This document shows positions 1 through 6,783 of a stretch of 12,514 nt of DNA, piece by piece. Where the stretch lies: NCBI GenBank assembly GCA_031266315.1, contig JAISBG010000286.1, positions 1 through 12,514 of the forward strand, written 5' to 3'. The notes beneath the pieces were generated by a model, which made no database searches, was not told the DNA's origin, and saw only the letters and a program-made list of their open reading frames with translations. Made by a program: the position numbers and the translations under genes. Positions within the stretch are counted from its first letter, which is position 1, and the number at the start of each line of letters is the position of its first letter. Source of the DNA: Planctomycetaceae bacterium. Lineage in GTDB: Bacteria > Planctomycetota > Planctomycetia > Pirellulales > Thermoguttaceae.

Positions 1-853
1 TTCCCATCATTGTTTCAGTAAGATTGATCAAGTACCCCGGCAATCCAACCGCAATAAGCGAAAAAAGTGAAATTGCTCCAATATTGATTAAAATTGAAAT
101 GATCAGAAGACTTCCCTGATTAAGAATTTCACTGGAAACAAAAACAAGAAATGTAAATGCACCATACCGAGTCAGTTTGAAAAGAATCTCCCGCCGAAAA
201 TACGAAGGATTCAGAAGAAAATCGGGAAACGCAATATAAACAAGTTTCAGGAGAACCGCTATATTGATAATCGCGATAATCAGATTGGCACAGGCTAAAA
301 CAATCAAACGTCCGCCAAAGAAAAGAACTAAAAACGTAACCAACGCTCCGAAAATACGAAAAATGATAAACTGACCGCCCGTCAATTCCTGACGCATCGT
401 TCCATTCACAATCCCGATAAAAATATTTGCCGGAAAATTGATACAAAAAGAAAATCCGTTAATAACAATTACAATTACTATCAGCAACCGGTCGTCCATC
501 AGGTTCAGATAATAAATTGTAAAAGCCGTGATGAGAAGTCCCAAAAATCCGATACAGCCTAATATTAGAAAAGCAAAAAAGGCAGTGTTCGATAAAATGA
601 TACATTCTTCCTTATTTTTTTGGGCGTAAGCAACCGTAAAAAACCGCGAAACCGCTGCGGATATTCCCAAATCCGCCAAAGAAAACGCTCCCACTAAACC
701 TGCAACAATAACATTGATGCCGTATTCCCGTTCACCTAACGTTCTCAAAATATAAGGAGCCAAAACAAAACCAAGTATAACGACAATACTAAAATTCAGA
801 ACATATAAACCGGCTCCTTTCAAAAGATTTTTGAGATGCTGATGGCTGTCCAT
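1..853 (-). CDS. Polysaccharide flippase (Wzx/MATE-like), N-terminal 284 residues, C-terminus outside the window
   Basis: Reading the minus strand from ATG at 853 gives an open frame of 284 codons that is still open at base 1. The protein is very hydrophobic, with about eight predicted membrane helices in this part. It opens with a short basic amphipathic segment (MDSHQHLKNLLKGAGLYVLN), followed by a stretch containing LRTLGEREYGINVIVAGLVG and then LADLGISAAVSRF. This pattern is typical of the oligosaccharide flippase / polysaccharide biosynthesis family, which moves lipid-linked sugar units across the inner membrane. Known members have about 12-14 helices and 400-500 residues, so about half is missing. 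The ATG is supported by AGGAG six bases upstream. It probably belongs to a surface-glycan locus to the left of the window. The exact substrate cannot be told. It could also be a lipid II or teichoic-acid type exporter of the same superfamily. Confidence 0.85.
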   Translation of the reverse strand, partial: MDSHQHLKNLLKGAGLYVLNFSIVVILGFVLAPYILRTLGEREYGINVIVAGLVGAFSLADLGISAAVSRFFTVAYAQKNKEECIILSNTAFFAFLILGCIGFLGLLITAFTIYYLNLMDDRLLIVIVIVINGFSFCINFPANIFIGIVNGTMRQELTGGQFIIFRIFGALVTFLVLFFGGRLIVLACANLIIAIINIAVLLKLVYIAFPDFLLNPSYFRREILFKLTRYGAFTFLVFVSSEILNQGSLLIISILINIGAISLFSLIAVGLPGYLINLTETMMG

Positions 854-859
854 GAATAA

Positions 860-864
860 CTCCT
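860..864 (-). promoter_or_regulatory. Shine-Dalgarno sequence of the flippase gene
   Basis: AGGAG on the minus strand, six bases before the ATG at 853. It is the clearest ribosome binding site in the window and fixes the flippase start. Most other genes here lack one. Confidence 0.7.
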
Positions 865-888
865 AAAATGGAAATAACTAAAAACGTA

Positions 889-915
889 ACTATACTGCGT
901 TAAGGTTTTGTTCAA
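889..915 (-). promoter_or_regulatory. Possible sigma70-type promoter for the flippase gene
   Basis: On the minus strand TTGAAC (915-910) is followed by TATAGT (894-889) with a 15-base spacer, which is shorter than ideal. A start about seven bases downstream would give a leader of roughly 30 nt containing the AGGAG site. The element lies at the outer edge of repeat module A. The other A copy (near 5436) keeps the TATACTG edge but not the -35-like hexamer, so any promoter role would be specific to this copy. Visual match only. Confidence 0.3.
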
Positions 916-1030
916 TACTTTTTGAAGGATCGAAATTAAGTTTTCACAACCTCATTTTTAACCTAATTTTCTTAACAAAAACAACCTCAGTAGCAAAAAA
1001 ACAAAAAACGCCCGACCTCATTACCTCATT
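891..1030 (+). repeat. Family 1 repeat, module A, left copy
   Basis: Non-palindromic repeat module. It starts with TATACTGCGTTA (891) and ends with CCTCATTACCTCATT (1016-1030). A diverged copy lies in inverted orientation at 5436-5310. Shared segments include TATACTG-GTTA, AAGTTTTCACAACCT, AACCTAATTTTC and ACAACCTCAGTAGC. The module holds five copies of the octamer AACCTCAT or close variants (948, 960, 983, 1014, 1022). It lies between the flippase start and the hairpin block. No coding capacity is apparent. Confidence 0.75.
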
Positions 1031-1049
1031 AAAAATTATCTTAGTAACT

Positions 1050-1263
1050 CATGTTACGCAGGGGCTAAATATTAGTTTTTCCTTCGCCCCTTTAGGGGCA
1101 ACGCATAACAACCCACCGCAACGCGGTGGGTAACAGTTCCCCCAGCAATCGCCCTGTAAGGGCAGTGCAAAGCGGATTGGCATTGCCCTTTCAGGGCGAA
1201 ATTTACGGGTGTGCTTTAACCCACCGCGTTGCGGTGGGTTGTTACGCATTGCCCTTGCAGGGC
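1050..1263 (+). repeat. Family 1 repeat, hairpin block, left copy (REP/BIME-like)
   Basis: A cluster of near-perfect short hairpins follows CATGTTACGCA (1050-1060). They are GCCCC-TTTA-GGGGC (1086-1099), CCCACCGC-AAC-GCGGTGGG (1112-1130), GCCCT-GTA-AGGGC (1151-1163), GCCCT-TTC-AGGGC (1185-1197), CCCACCGC-GTT-GCGGTGGG (1220-1238) and GCCCT-TGC-AGGGC (1251-1263). The block is itself an inverted repeat: the order small hairpin, ACGCATAACAA linker, CCCACCGC hairpin at its left end is mirrored at its right end. This resembles bacterial interspersed mosaic elements. With module A it fills most of the 489-base gap between the flippase and ileS. The minus-strand open frame across it (1049-1249) looks like a by-product of the palindromes. 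Confidence 0.8.
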
Positions 1264-1308
1264 GAAATACTTGTTAAAGTATTTTAACTAACTGTCTATT
1301 GACCCATA

Positions 1309-1352
1309 AACGAAATAGATTGTTACAAATGTAGTTCCCGGACTATTTCGTT
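1309..1352. other. 10-bp inverted repeat spanning the ileS stop codon
   Basis: AACGAAATAG (1309-1318) and CTATTTCGTT (1343-1352) are perfect reverse complements separated by 24 bases. The right arm contains the ileS stop codon (TAG, 1345-1343). In the ileS transcript this could fold into a hairpin at the 3' end. The stem is A+T rich and no U-tract follows, so it is not a canonical intrinsic terminator. One such repeat could occur by chance in a window of this size. Confidence 0.4.
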
Positions 1353-4300
1353 ACGCAGACGGAAAGGATCAGTTTTTCGCCGTCAATTGAGTGGGTGATT
1401 GTTTCCGTGTCGGGAATGATGTTTTTTTTCAGATCAACAGCAAGCGTTTCACCTTTAATGTACTCAAATTGTTGCTGAAGTGCATTGGCTAATACGTCGG
1501 AAGAAGTTTCGATACCAATCAGAATCCGGTCTGTGTAATTTAAATTCAACTCCTTGCGGCGGTCTTGAATTAAACGAACAATTTCACGCGCTCTGCCTTC
1601 GGCTAAGAGTTCTTCCGTCAACTCCGTCGAAAGCACAACAACACAAGACTCACCCTGAGCGGCAACCCAACCTGATTTTGCCTGAAGCCGGATTTGAATT
1701 TCTTCCGCAGTCAGTTCAACATTGCCGTCCGACAATTTCAGTACGATTTTCTTGTTCTTGTCCATTTCGGCAAGCAATGCCGCTCCGTCCGCTTTGCCCA
1801 AAAGTTCTTTAACTTCCGGTAATTGTTTGCCGAGTTTTTTTCCTAACTTTTTGAAATCAGGCAACACCGAAAATGAAACATAATCGTTGAATTCATCTTT
1901 GTCTTCAATTACTTTCATGCCCTTGATGTTCAACTCGTCCTGAATTACCCGAACATTGTCAATCACATCGGAATCCCAGAAAGTTTTTGCAACAGCATCA
2001 CCGGAAAACAGAACTTTCATGCCGGAAAGCGGTTGCCGAACTTTCAAATGTCCGTTTGAACGCGCGGCACGCCCCAATGAAACAATTTCACGCATCAACC
2101 GAATTTCATTCAACATTTTTTCGTTGATCAGATTTTCGTCCGCTTTCGGATAATCAGCAAGATGAACACTTTCCAAACCGACATTCGCTGTTCCATTGTT
2201 TTTCGTATCAACAAGATGTTGCCAGAAATTTTCGGCAAGAAACGGTGTGAACGGAGCAATCAATTTCGTAACAATTGTCAGACATTCATACAACGTCCAA
2301 TAAGCGTCATATTTCGACATGATTTTTTTCGGATCATCTTCGGTTGCGGAACTCCAGAACCGGTCGCGGTTTCTGCGGACATACCAATTGGAAAGCGCAT
2401 CAACAAACGCAATCAATTCTCCACATGCGGTAAAATGATCGAATCTGTCCATTGCTTCGCAAACGGATTTAATGGTCTTATTCAATTCGCCGAGAATCCA
2501 GTAATCGAGTTGCGGACGTGCTTTAATGGAACGATAAGGCTTCTCGGATTTTTTCGCCGACGCCAGACAAAACGGATTCATTTGACCGTCATCATCACGC
2601 AATACATCAGGATGAACCAGTTTTAACGGTTCAAATCCGTCGATTTTACTATAGACTTCGTAAAACGAAACAATATTTTGTAATCGTAAAATAAATTCCG
2701 GCAAACTGTCCTTAATTGCCGACTCGTTGTAACGAATTGCCGTCCAGGGTGTTTGGTTGGCATAAAAATACCAGCGAAGGGCATCGGCTCCGTATTTGTC
2801 AAAAATTTCGGCGGGTTCGCGATAATTTCGTTTGCTTTTTGACATTTTCTGACCGTCTTCGCCCAACATCAAACCGAGAACAATACAATTTTTGAACGGA
2901 TGCGGCAATGCCAGAGGCAACACTTTACCGGTTGATTCTTCGATACCGCCGAATGGAGCGGTGGAACCGTCGAATACCATTGTGCTGATTGCCAGTTGAC
3001 TGTAAAACCAGCCGCGTGTCTGGTCAATCGCTTCACTGATAAAGTCGGCGGGAAAATGTTTCCGAAATTGGGTGATACTGTTGTGTTGATACGGAAATCC
3101 CCATTGGGCAAACGGCATTGCGCCGGAATCAAACCAACAATCAATCACTTCAGAAACACGACGCATCCGTTTACCCGGCGCAAACGGTGAATCGTAAGTA
3201 ATCGCGTCAATATAGGGTTTATGGACGATTAAATCATCATTTAACGCCGGATTGTTTTTTTTCGCCTCCGCCCAAACTTCGGTTCCCTGAAGACCTTTTT
3301 TGTGCAATAATTCGGCATAAGAACCGATTGCCTCCGCTTGACCGGTTTCTTCACAAACCCAAATCGGTAACGGCGTTCCCCAAAACCGTTCACGAGACAA
3401 CGCCCAATCGACATTCGATTCTAAAAAATTGCCGAACCGTCCGTTTTTGATGTGTTCGGGATACCAGTGAATCGCCTGATTATTGTCAAGCATTGCGTTT
3501 TTGAACTGCGTCGTTTTCACAAACCAACTCTTTCGCGGATACTGAATCAACGGGTCTTCCTCGCTGCGCCAGCAAAACGGATAATCGTGCAGATATTGTT
3601 CCTGATGAAACAATAAATGTTTTGAACGAATATCTTTGATGATTTCCTTATCCGCCCCTTTAACCCATTCTCCGGCGTAAGGACCGGCAAGATCGGTGAA
3701 TGTTCCGTCCGGCGCAACACAACAAAGCAGTTCGGGACCTTCACCTTCAACAAATTTCGCCTTTTCAGACTGTAACACGTCGAAATCAACTTCGCCAAAC
3801 GCCGGAGCCTGATGTACCAGACCGGTTCCGGTTTCCAGCGTTACGAAATCAGCGGCGACAATACGCCAAGCAATTGTTTGTTGACCGCCGGTTTTAAGCG
3901 TACCGACGGACTTACCGGATTGGTCATAATAAAACGGAAACGGCGGAATATATCTCAAACCGACCAAATCCTTTCCTGAATATGTTTCAAGAATTTGCGC
4001 TGTCCGTTTGGTTTTGGCGGTAATTGTTTCAAGAAGGTCTTTTGCCAACACACTGAGCCGGTCATCAATTGTTCCTTCTTCATCTGTCCAACGCACAACA
4101 ACATAGTCGAAATCGGGATGGACGGCGGCGAACTGGTTGCACGGCAATGTCCAAGGTGTTGTTGTCCAGACGAGCAAATCAACAACTCCGGTGAAATCAA
4201 ATTCCGAATGAACCGCAATCGCAAGGTCTTCGTTAAACATTGTCCAACCGTTGCCGGGCAACGCATCGACCAATGGAAAACGTACAAAAACACTAGGATC

Positions 4301-4912
4301 GGCAACTTCCCGATAACCTTGTCCGACTTCACCGGAAGACAACGCCGTTCCGCCTTGCGCCCACCACCAGACGATTTTGTAACCTTGATACAATAATCCT
4401 CGTTCGTAAAGTGTTTTGAGCGACCACCAAACGGATTCGACGTAACTTTTATGATAAGTTACATAAGCCTCGTCGAGATTAACCCAAAAACCGAGCCGTT
4501 CGGTAAGTTCTTCCCATTGTTTCATATACCGGAAAACACTTTCCTGACAACGGTGAATAAATGGTTCGATTCCGTATTGTTCGATTTCTTCTTTCGAGTG
4601 GATTCCGAGTTCTTTGCAAACTTCCACCTCAACCGGTAACCCATGTGTATCCCAACCGCCTTTTCGTTCACAAAGAAATCCCCGCATTGTTTTATAACGC
4701 GGATAGAGGTCTTTGATAGCGCGTGTGAGACAATGTCCCGGATGAGGCAAACCGTTAGCGGTTGGCGGACCTTCGTAAAAAACAAATCGTTTGGAATCGC
4801 GGCGGCTTTTGAGTGATTTTTCATAAATCTGCCGTTCTTTCCAAAACTTTAAGATAACGAGTTCCTGTTCAGACAAAGACAACGTTTCATGGGATTCTGG
4901 CGAAACACTCAT
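1343..4912 (-). CDS. ileS: Isoleucyl-tRNA synthetase, eukaryote-like (IleRS2-type)
   Basis: Charges tRNA-Ile with isoleucine in the cytoplasm; a class I synthetase. Numbering from ATG 4912 gives 1189 residues. The nucleotide-binding HIGH motif is HPGH at 57-60, within GPPTANGLPHPGH. The CP1 editing domain covers roughly 200-430, with WTTTPW at 249-254 and HQAPAFGEVD at 367-376, whose last Asp is the usual editing-site acid. KMSKS is at 689-693. An alpha-helical anticodon-binding region and a long C-terminal extension follow, as in IleRS2 enzymes rather than the roughly 930-residue bacterial IleRS1 with a C-terminal zinc finger. It is longer than most IleRS2 (about 1030-1080), partly through an insertion at about 775-810. 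The frame extends upstream to a TTG at 4969, but the ATG at 4912 begins just before typical IleRS N-terminal sequence and follows a good -10 element; no clear Shine-Dalgarno is present. It is flanked on both sides by family 1 repeats and appears monocistronic. Confidence 0.95.
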   Translation of the reverse strand: MSVSPESHETLSLSEQELVILKFWKERQIYEKSLKSRRDSKRFVFYEGPPTANGLPHPGHCLTRAIKDLYPRYKTMRGFLCERKGGWDTHGLPVEVEVCKELGIHSKEEIEQYGIEPFIHRCQESVFRYMKQWEELTERLGFWVNLDEAYVTYHKSYVESVWWSLKTLYERGLLYQGYKIVWWWAQGGTALSSGEVGQGYREVADPSVFVRFPLVDALPGNGWTMFNEDLAIAVHSEFDFTGVVDLLVWTTTPWTLPCNQFAAVHPDFDYVVVRWTDEEGTIDDRLSVLAKDLLETITAKTKRTAQILETYSGKDLVGLRYIPPFPFYYDQSGKSVGTLKTGGQQTIAWRIVAADFVTLETGTGLVHQAPAFGEVDFDVLQSEKAKFVEGEGPELLCCVAPDGTFTDLAGPYAGEWVKGADKEIIKDIRSKHLLFHQEQYLHDYPFCWRSEEDPLIQYPRKSWFVKTTQFKNAMLDNNQAIHWYPEHIKNGRFGNFLESNVDWALSRERFWGTPLPIWVCEETGQAEAIGSYAELLHKKGLQGTEVWAEAKKNNPALNDDLIVHKPYIDAITYDSPFAPGKRMRRVSEVIDCWFDSGAMPFAQWGFPYQHNSITQFRKHFPADFISEAIDQTRGWFYSQLAISTMVFDGSTAPFGGIEESTGKVLPLALPHPFKNCIVLGLMLGEDGQKMSKSKRNYREPAEIFDKYGADALRWYFYANQTPWTAIRYNESAIKDSLPEFILRLQNIVSFYEVYSKIDGFEPLKLVHPDVLRDDDGQMNPFCLASAKKSEKPYRSIKARPQLDYWILGELNKTIKSVCEAMDRFDHFTACGELIAFVDALSNWYVRRNRDRFWSSATEDDPKKIMSKYDAYWTLYECLTIVTKLIAPFTPFLAENFWQHLVDTKNNGTANVGLESVHLADYPKADENLINEKMLNEIRLMREIVSLGRAARSNGHLKVRQPLSGMKVLFSGDAVAKTFWDSDVIDNVRVIQDELNIKGMKVIEDKDEFNDYVSFSVLPDFKKLGKKLGKQLPEVKELLGKADGAALLAEMDKNKKIVLKLSDGNVELTAEEIQIRLQAKSGWVAAQGESCVVVLSTELTEELLAEGRAREIVRLIQDRRKELNLNYTDRILIGIETSSDVLANALQQQFEYIKGETLAVDLKKNIIPDTETITHSIDGEKLILSVCVTK

Positions 4913-4983
4913 AAAATCAAAAGGAATAGGAAAATAAGTAGAAAAATAATGATGATACAAACAACACAAAAAACAACTTTTTA

Positions 4984-4992
4984 ATTATATCA
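4984..4992 (-). promoter_or_regulatory. Extended -10 promoter element for ileS
   Basis: On the minus strand the sequence reads TGATATAAT (4992-4984), an exact TGnTATAAT extended -10 motif. The hexamer 17 bases upstream (CTGGTC) is a poor -35, which an extended -10 can tolerate. Transcription would start near 4977, giving a leader of about 65 nt before the ATG at 4912. That is too short for a T-box riboswitch. Visual match only. Confidence 0.45.
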
Positions 4993-5028
4993 AATGTTTA
5001 TTTTCTGACCAGCCCTGTTGAGTAATGC

Positions 5029-5254
5029 TCAGTAGGATTGCAAGTTTTCCTCCGCCCTGCAAGGACAGTGGATGCCAAGTGCCAATAAATGAAACATTTC
5101 ATCGATCAATCAATCTCGTTTTCAATTTTCCATTGCCCTTACAGGGCGATAGTTTGTGTGTGTCGTTCCCCACCGCGTTGCGGTGGGTTGTTATGCAATG
5201 CCCCTAAAGAGGCGGAGGAAAAATTTGCAATCCTATTGCCCTTTGCGTAACATG
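5029..5254 (-). repeat. Family 1 repeat, hairpin block, right copy
   Basis: Counterpart of the block at 1050-1263, in the opposite orientation. It contains GCCCT-TAC-AGGGC (5135-5147), CCCACCGC-GTT-GCGGTGGG (5169-5187), an imperfect GCCCC-TAAA-GAGGC (5200-5213) and the shared TGCGTAACATG (5244-5254). The block is again an internal inverted repeat: TAGGATTGCAAG followed by TTTTCCTCCGCC near 5031-5055 reappears on the other strand near 5240-5212. The first GCCCT-type hairpin (about 5054-5066) has decayed. The block sits between the ileS promoter region and module A and has no convincing coding potential. Confidence 0.75.
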
Positions 5255-5309
5255 ATGTCGTAAAAACAAAATGCGTGTATAAATTATTGTATTCAATTTT
5301 CATTCATTT

Positions 5310-5436
5310 AATGAGGTAATGAGGTTGTTTTTGGGAGACATCGGGGCTACTGAGGTTGTTTTGTTTGGAAAATTAGGTTGTGAAAACTTGATTTCAATCC
5401 TTTGAAAAATACCGAATAGAACACTAACACAGTATA
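5310..5436 (-). repeat. Family 1 repeat, module A, right copy
   Basis: Inverted, diverged copy of 891-1030. Read on the minus strand it starts TATACTGTGTTA at 5436, only five bases after the aroC stop codon, and ends CCTCATTACCTCATT (5324-5310). It has four of the AACCTCAT-like octamers and lacks the copy corresponding to 948-955. Placement directly against the aroC stop, with no other 3' flank, suggests insertion of a defined element or that its edge is part of the aroC 3' end. Together with the hairpin block it fills the roughly 450-base gap between ileS and aroC. Confidence 0.75.
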
Positions 5437-5440
5437 ATAT

Positions 5441-6526
5441 TTAATAATGTTCGAGTTGTCCGACGATTTCAAAGGCGATTACGTTTTCAACAACAACGCT
5501 TGCGGCTGGAACAGCACACACATCGCTGCGTTCATAAATAGTCGGCATTGGTTGTTTTGAGTTTAAGTCTATTGAATCAAGCGGTTTTTTCAGTGTCGGG
5601 ATTGGTTTCATTGCCGCCCGTACAATAATCGGTTGACCGTTGGACATTCCGCCTTCAATTCCGCCGGCGTTGTTTGTTTTTCGTACAAAACCTTGACTCG
5701 GTGTTTGTTGTTCTGCAGCGTCGTAAGCAATCGGGTCGTGCATCGCCGACCCAAGAGTTCGTGCCGATTCAAAACCAAGACCAATTTCAACACCTTTCAT
5801 TGCCTGAATCGACATCACGGCTTGAGCGAGTTTGCCGTCGAGTTTGGCGTCCCACTGCATACACGAACCAAGACCAATCGGAACACCAAACACCCGAACT
5901 TCGATAACACCGCCTACTGTGTCGCCGACATTTCCGATTTCGTCAATCCGCCATTTCAACACCGTGTCATGTTCTGGATAAACCGTATAAAATTCGCTGG
6001 AATCGCGGCGTTGTAACAATTCATCAGGAGTCATATTTTCAGGCGGTGTCGGCAAGGACAACGAACCAATACTCCGAACAAAACCAGCAACAATAATTCC
6101 CCGTTTTTCAAGTAACTGTTTCGCTAAGGCTCCGGCTGCAACACGTCCAGCCGTTTCTCTGGCACTGGCGCGTTCCAAAATCGGACGAATCGGCAAACCA
6201 TATTTGATAGAACCCGCCAAATCAGCGTGACCGGGACGCGGTTGTGTAATTTCCGGTGCAGTGTCGATACGGCAATCACGGTTTCTGATCCAAAGTGTAA
6301 TAGGTGCTCCGGTTGATTTTCCTTGCCAAATACCGGTCAGGATTTCAACAGTATCCGTTTCGATTTTTTGCCGTCCGCCGCGTCCGTAACCGCCTTGACG
6401 ACGACGTAATTCCGCATCAATTTTCGACTTATCAATTTCCAAACCGGCAGGAAAATTTTCGACAAGAGCCAAAATTCCCTGACCATGCGATTCTCCGGCT
6501 GTTTTGTAATACATCGTTTTATTCAT
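5441..6526 (-). CDS. aroC: Chorismate synthase
   Basis: Converts 5-enolpyruvylshikimate 3-phosphate to chorismate, the last step of the shikimate pathway, using reduced FMN without net redox change. The 361-residue length matches the family. Diagnostic motifs are GESHG at 11-15, RRRQGGYGRGGRQKIETD at 41-58 (the GRGxRxKIE signature), RPGHAD at 97-102, ERASARETAGRVA at 118-130, GGIEGGMSNGQPI (family signature GGIxGGxSNG) and RSDVCAVPAA near the C-terminus. The start is ATG 6526; an in-frame ATG at 6514 (Met5) is a slightly shorter alternative. Neither has a clear Shine-Dalgarno. A weak TTTACA lies about 40 bases upstream, but I could not define a promoter. The gene stands alone between a family 2 repeat upstream and a family 1 module at its stop codon; no other aro gene is nearby. 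Confidence 0.97.
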   Translation of the reverse strand: MNKTMYYKTAGESHGQGILALVENFPAGLEIDKSKIDAELRRRQGGYGRGGRQKIETDTVEILTGIWQGKSTGAPITLWIRNRDCRIDTAPEITQPRPGHADLAGSIKYGLPIRPILERASARETAGRVAAGALAKQLLEKRGIIVAGFVRSIGSLSLPTPPENMTPDELLQRRDSSEFYTVYPEHDTVLKWRIDEIGNVGDTVGGVIEVRVFGVPIGLGSCMQWDAKLDGKLAQAVMSIQAMKGVEIGLGFESARTLGSAMHDPIAYDAAEQQTPSQGFVRKTNNAGGIEGGMSNGQPIIVRAAMKPIPTLKKPLDSIDLNSKQPMPTIYERSDVCAVPAASVVVENVIAFEIVGQLEHY

Positions 6527-6572
6527 AAATTCGTAATTATTCAGCGGAATTTTTTGTAAAGGTTGGCAAATA

Positions 6573-6783
6573 CAAGGTAGGCGACCTTTCGCTGAAAGGT
6601 CGCGTTGGCGTTAGCCGACTTTGCCCCTGTTTCCGGTTGGCAATTGGATTCCGAAACAGTCGGCAATAACAAATTGCCGTCGTTAATCTGATTCACTGTC
6701 GGCTAAAGCCGACGTAACCTTTCAGCGAAAGGTTACCCACCTCTTGTAAGGTTACCCACTTCTTGTAAAAGGTTGCACCTTAT
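6573..6783. repeat. Family 2 repeat: two REP-like hairpin units facing each other
   Basis: Unit 1 (6573-6619): CAAGGTAG, then a hairpin with 10-bp arms GCGACCTTTC/GAAAGGTCGC and loop GCT (6581-6603), then GTTGGC-GTTA-GCCGAC (6604-6619). Unit 2 lies in inverse orientation: GTCGGC-TAAA-GCCGAC (6698-6713), then 10-bp arms GTAACCTTTC/GAAAGGTTAC with loop AGC (6714-6736), then a tail to 6783. The roughly 80-base middle contains ATTGCCGTCGTTAATCTGATT (from about 6673), which recurs inverted near 12065-12086. GTAG directly before hairpin 1 recalls the GTAG tetranucleotide of REP elements mobilised by RAYT transposases. No RAYT gene is in the window. The element lies upstream of aroC and is divergent from the SIS gene. 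Confidence 0.85.
6730..6767 (+). repeat. Tandem 19-base duplication at the edge of the family 2 repeat
   Basis: AGGTTACCCACCTCTTGTA (6730-6748) is followed directly by a copy with a single change (6749-6767). The first unit starts inside the right arm of hairpin 6714-6736, so one half of the hairpin stem and its tail were duplicated. The copy at 11985-12086 lacks this duplication. Confidence 0.8.

Noticed and set aside
1049..1249. 66-codon open frame on the minus strand within the hairpin block
   Set aside because: It translates the GC-rich palindromes (repeated PPRCGG/LPLQG-type peptides), has no protein-like domain or ribosome site, and the corresponding right repeat copy does not preserve it.
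1086..1263. CRISPR array
   Set aside because: Repeats are short palindromes of two types in mirrored order with irregular spacing, not identical direct repeats with uniform spacers; no cas gene is present.
3955..4396. Two overlapping frames of 125-133 codons inside ileS
   Set aside because: Shadow frames: both lie entirely within the conserved CP1 and upstream coding sequence of ileS and have atypical composition.
4913..4969. Upstream extension of ileS to a TTG start
   Set aside because: The extra 19 residues (Cys, Tyr, His and Phe rich) do not look like an IleRS N-terminus, and the ATG at 4912 begins just before the conserved part.
4913..4983. T-box riboswitch upstream of ileS
   Set aside because: The predicted leader is only about 65 nt, AT-rich and without a T-box sequence or terminator hairpin.
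883..5440. ileS as cargo of a transposon carrying mupirocin resistance
   Set aside because: No transposase or target-site duplication is visible, the HxGH motif is canonical rather than the altered hyper-resistance form, and it is the only ileS seen, so it is more likely the housekeeping copy between interspersed repeats.
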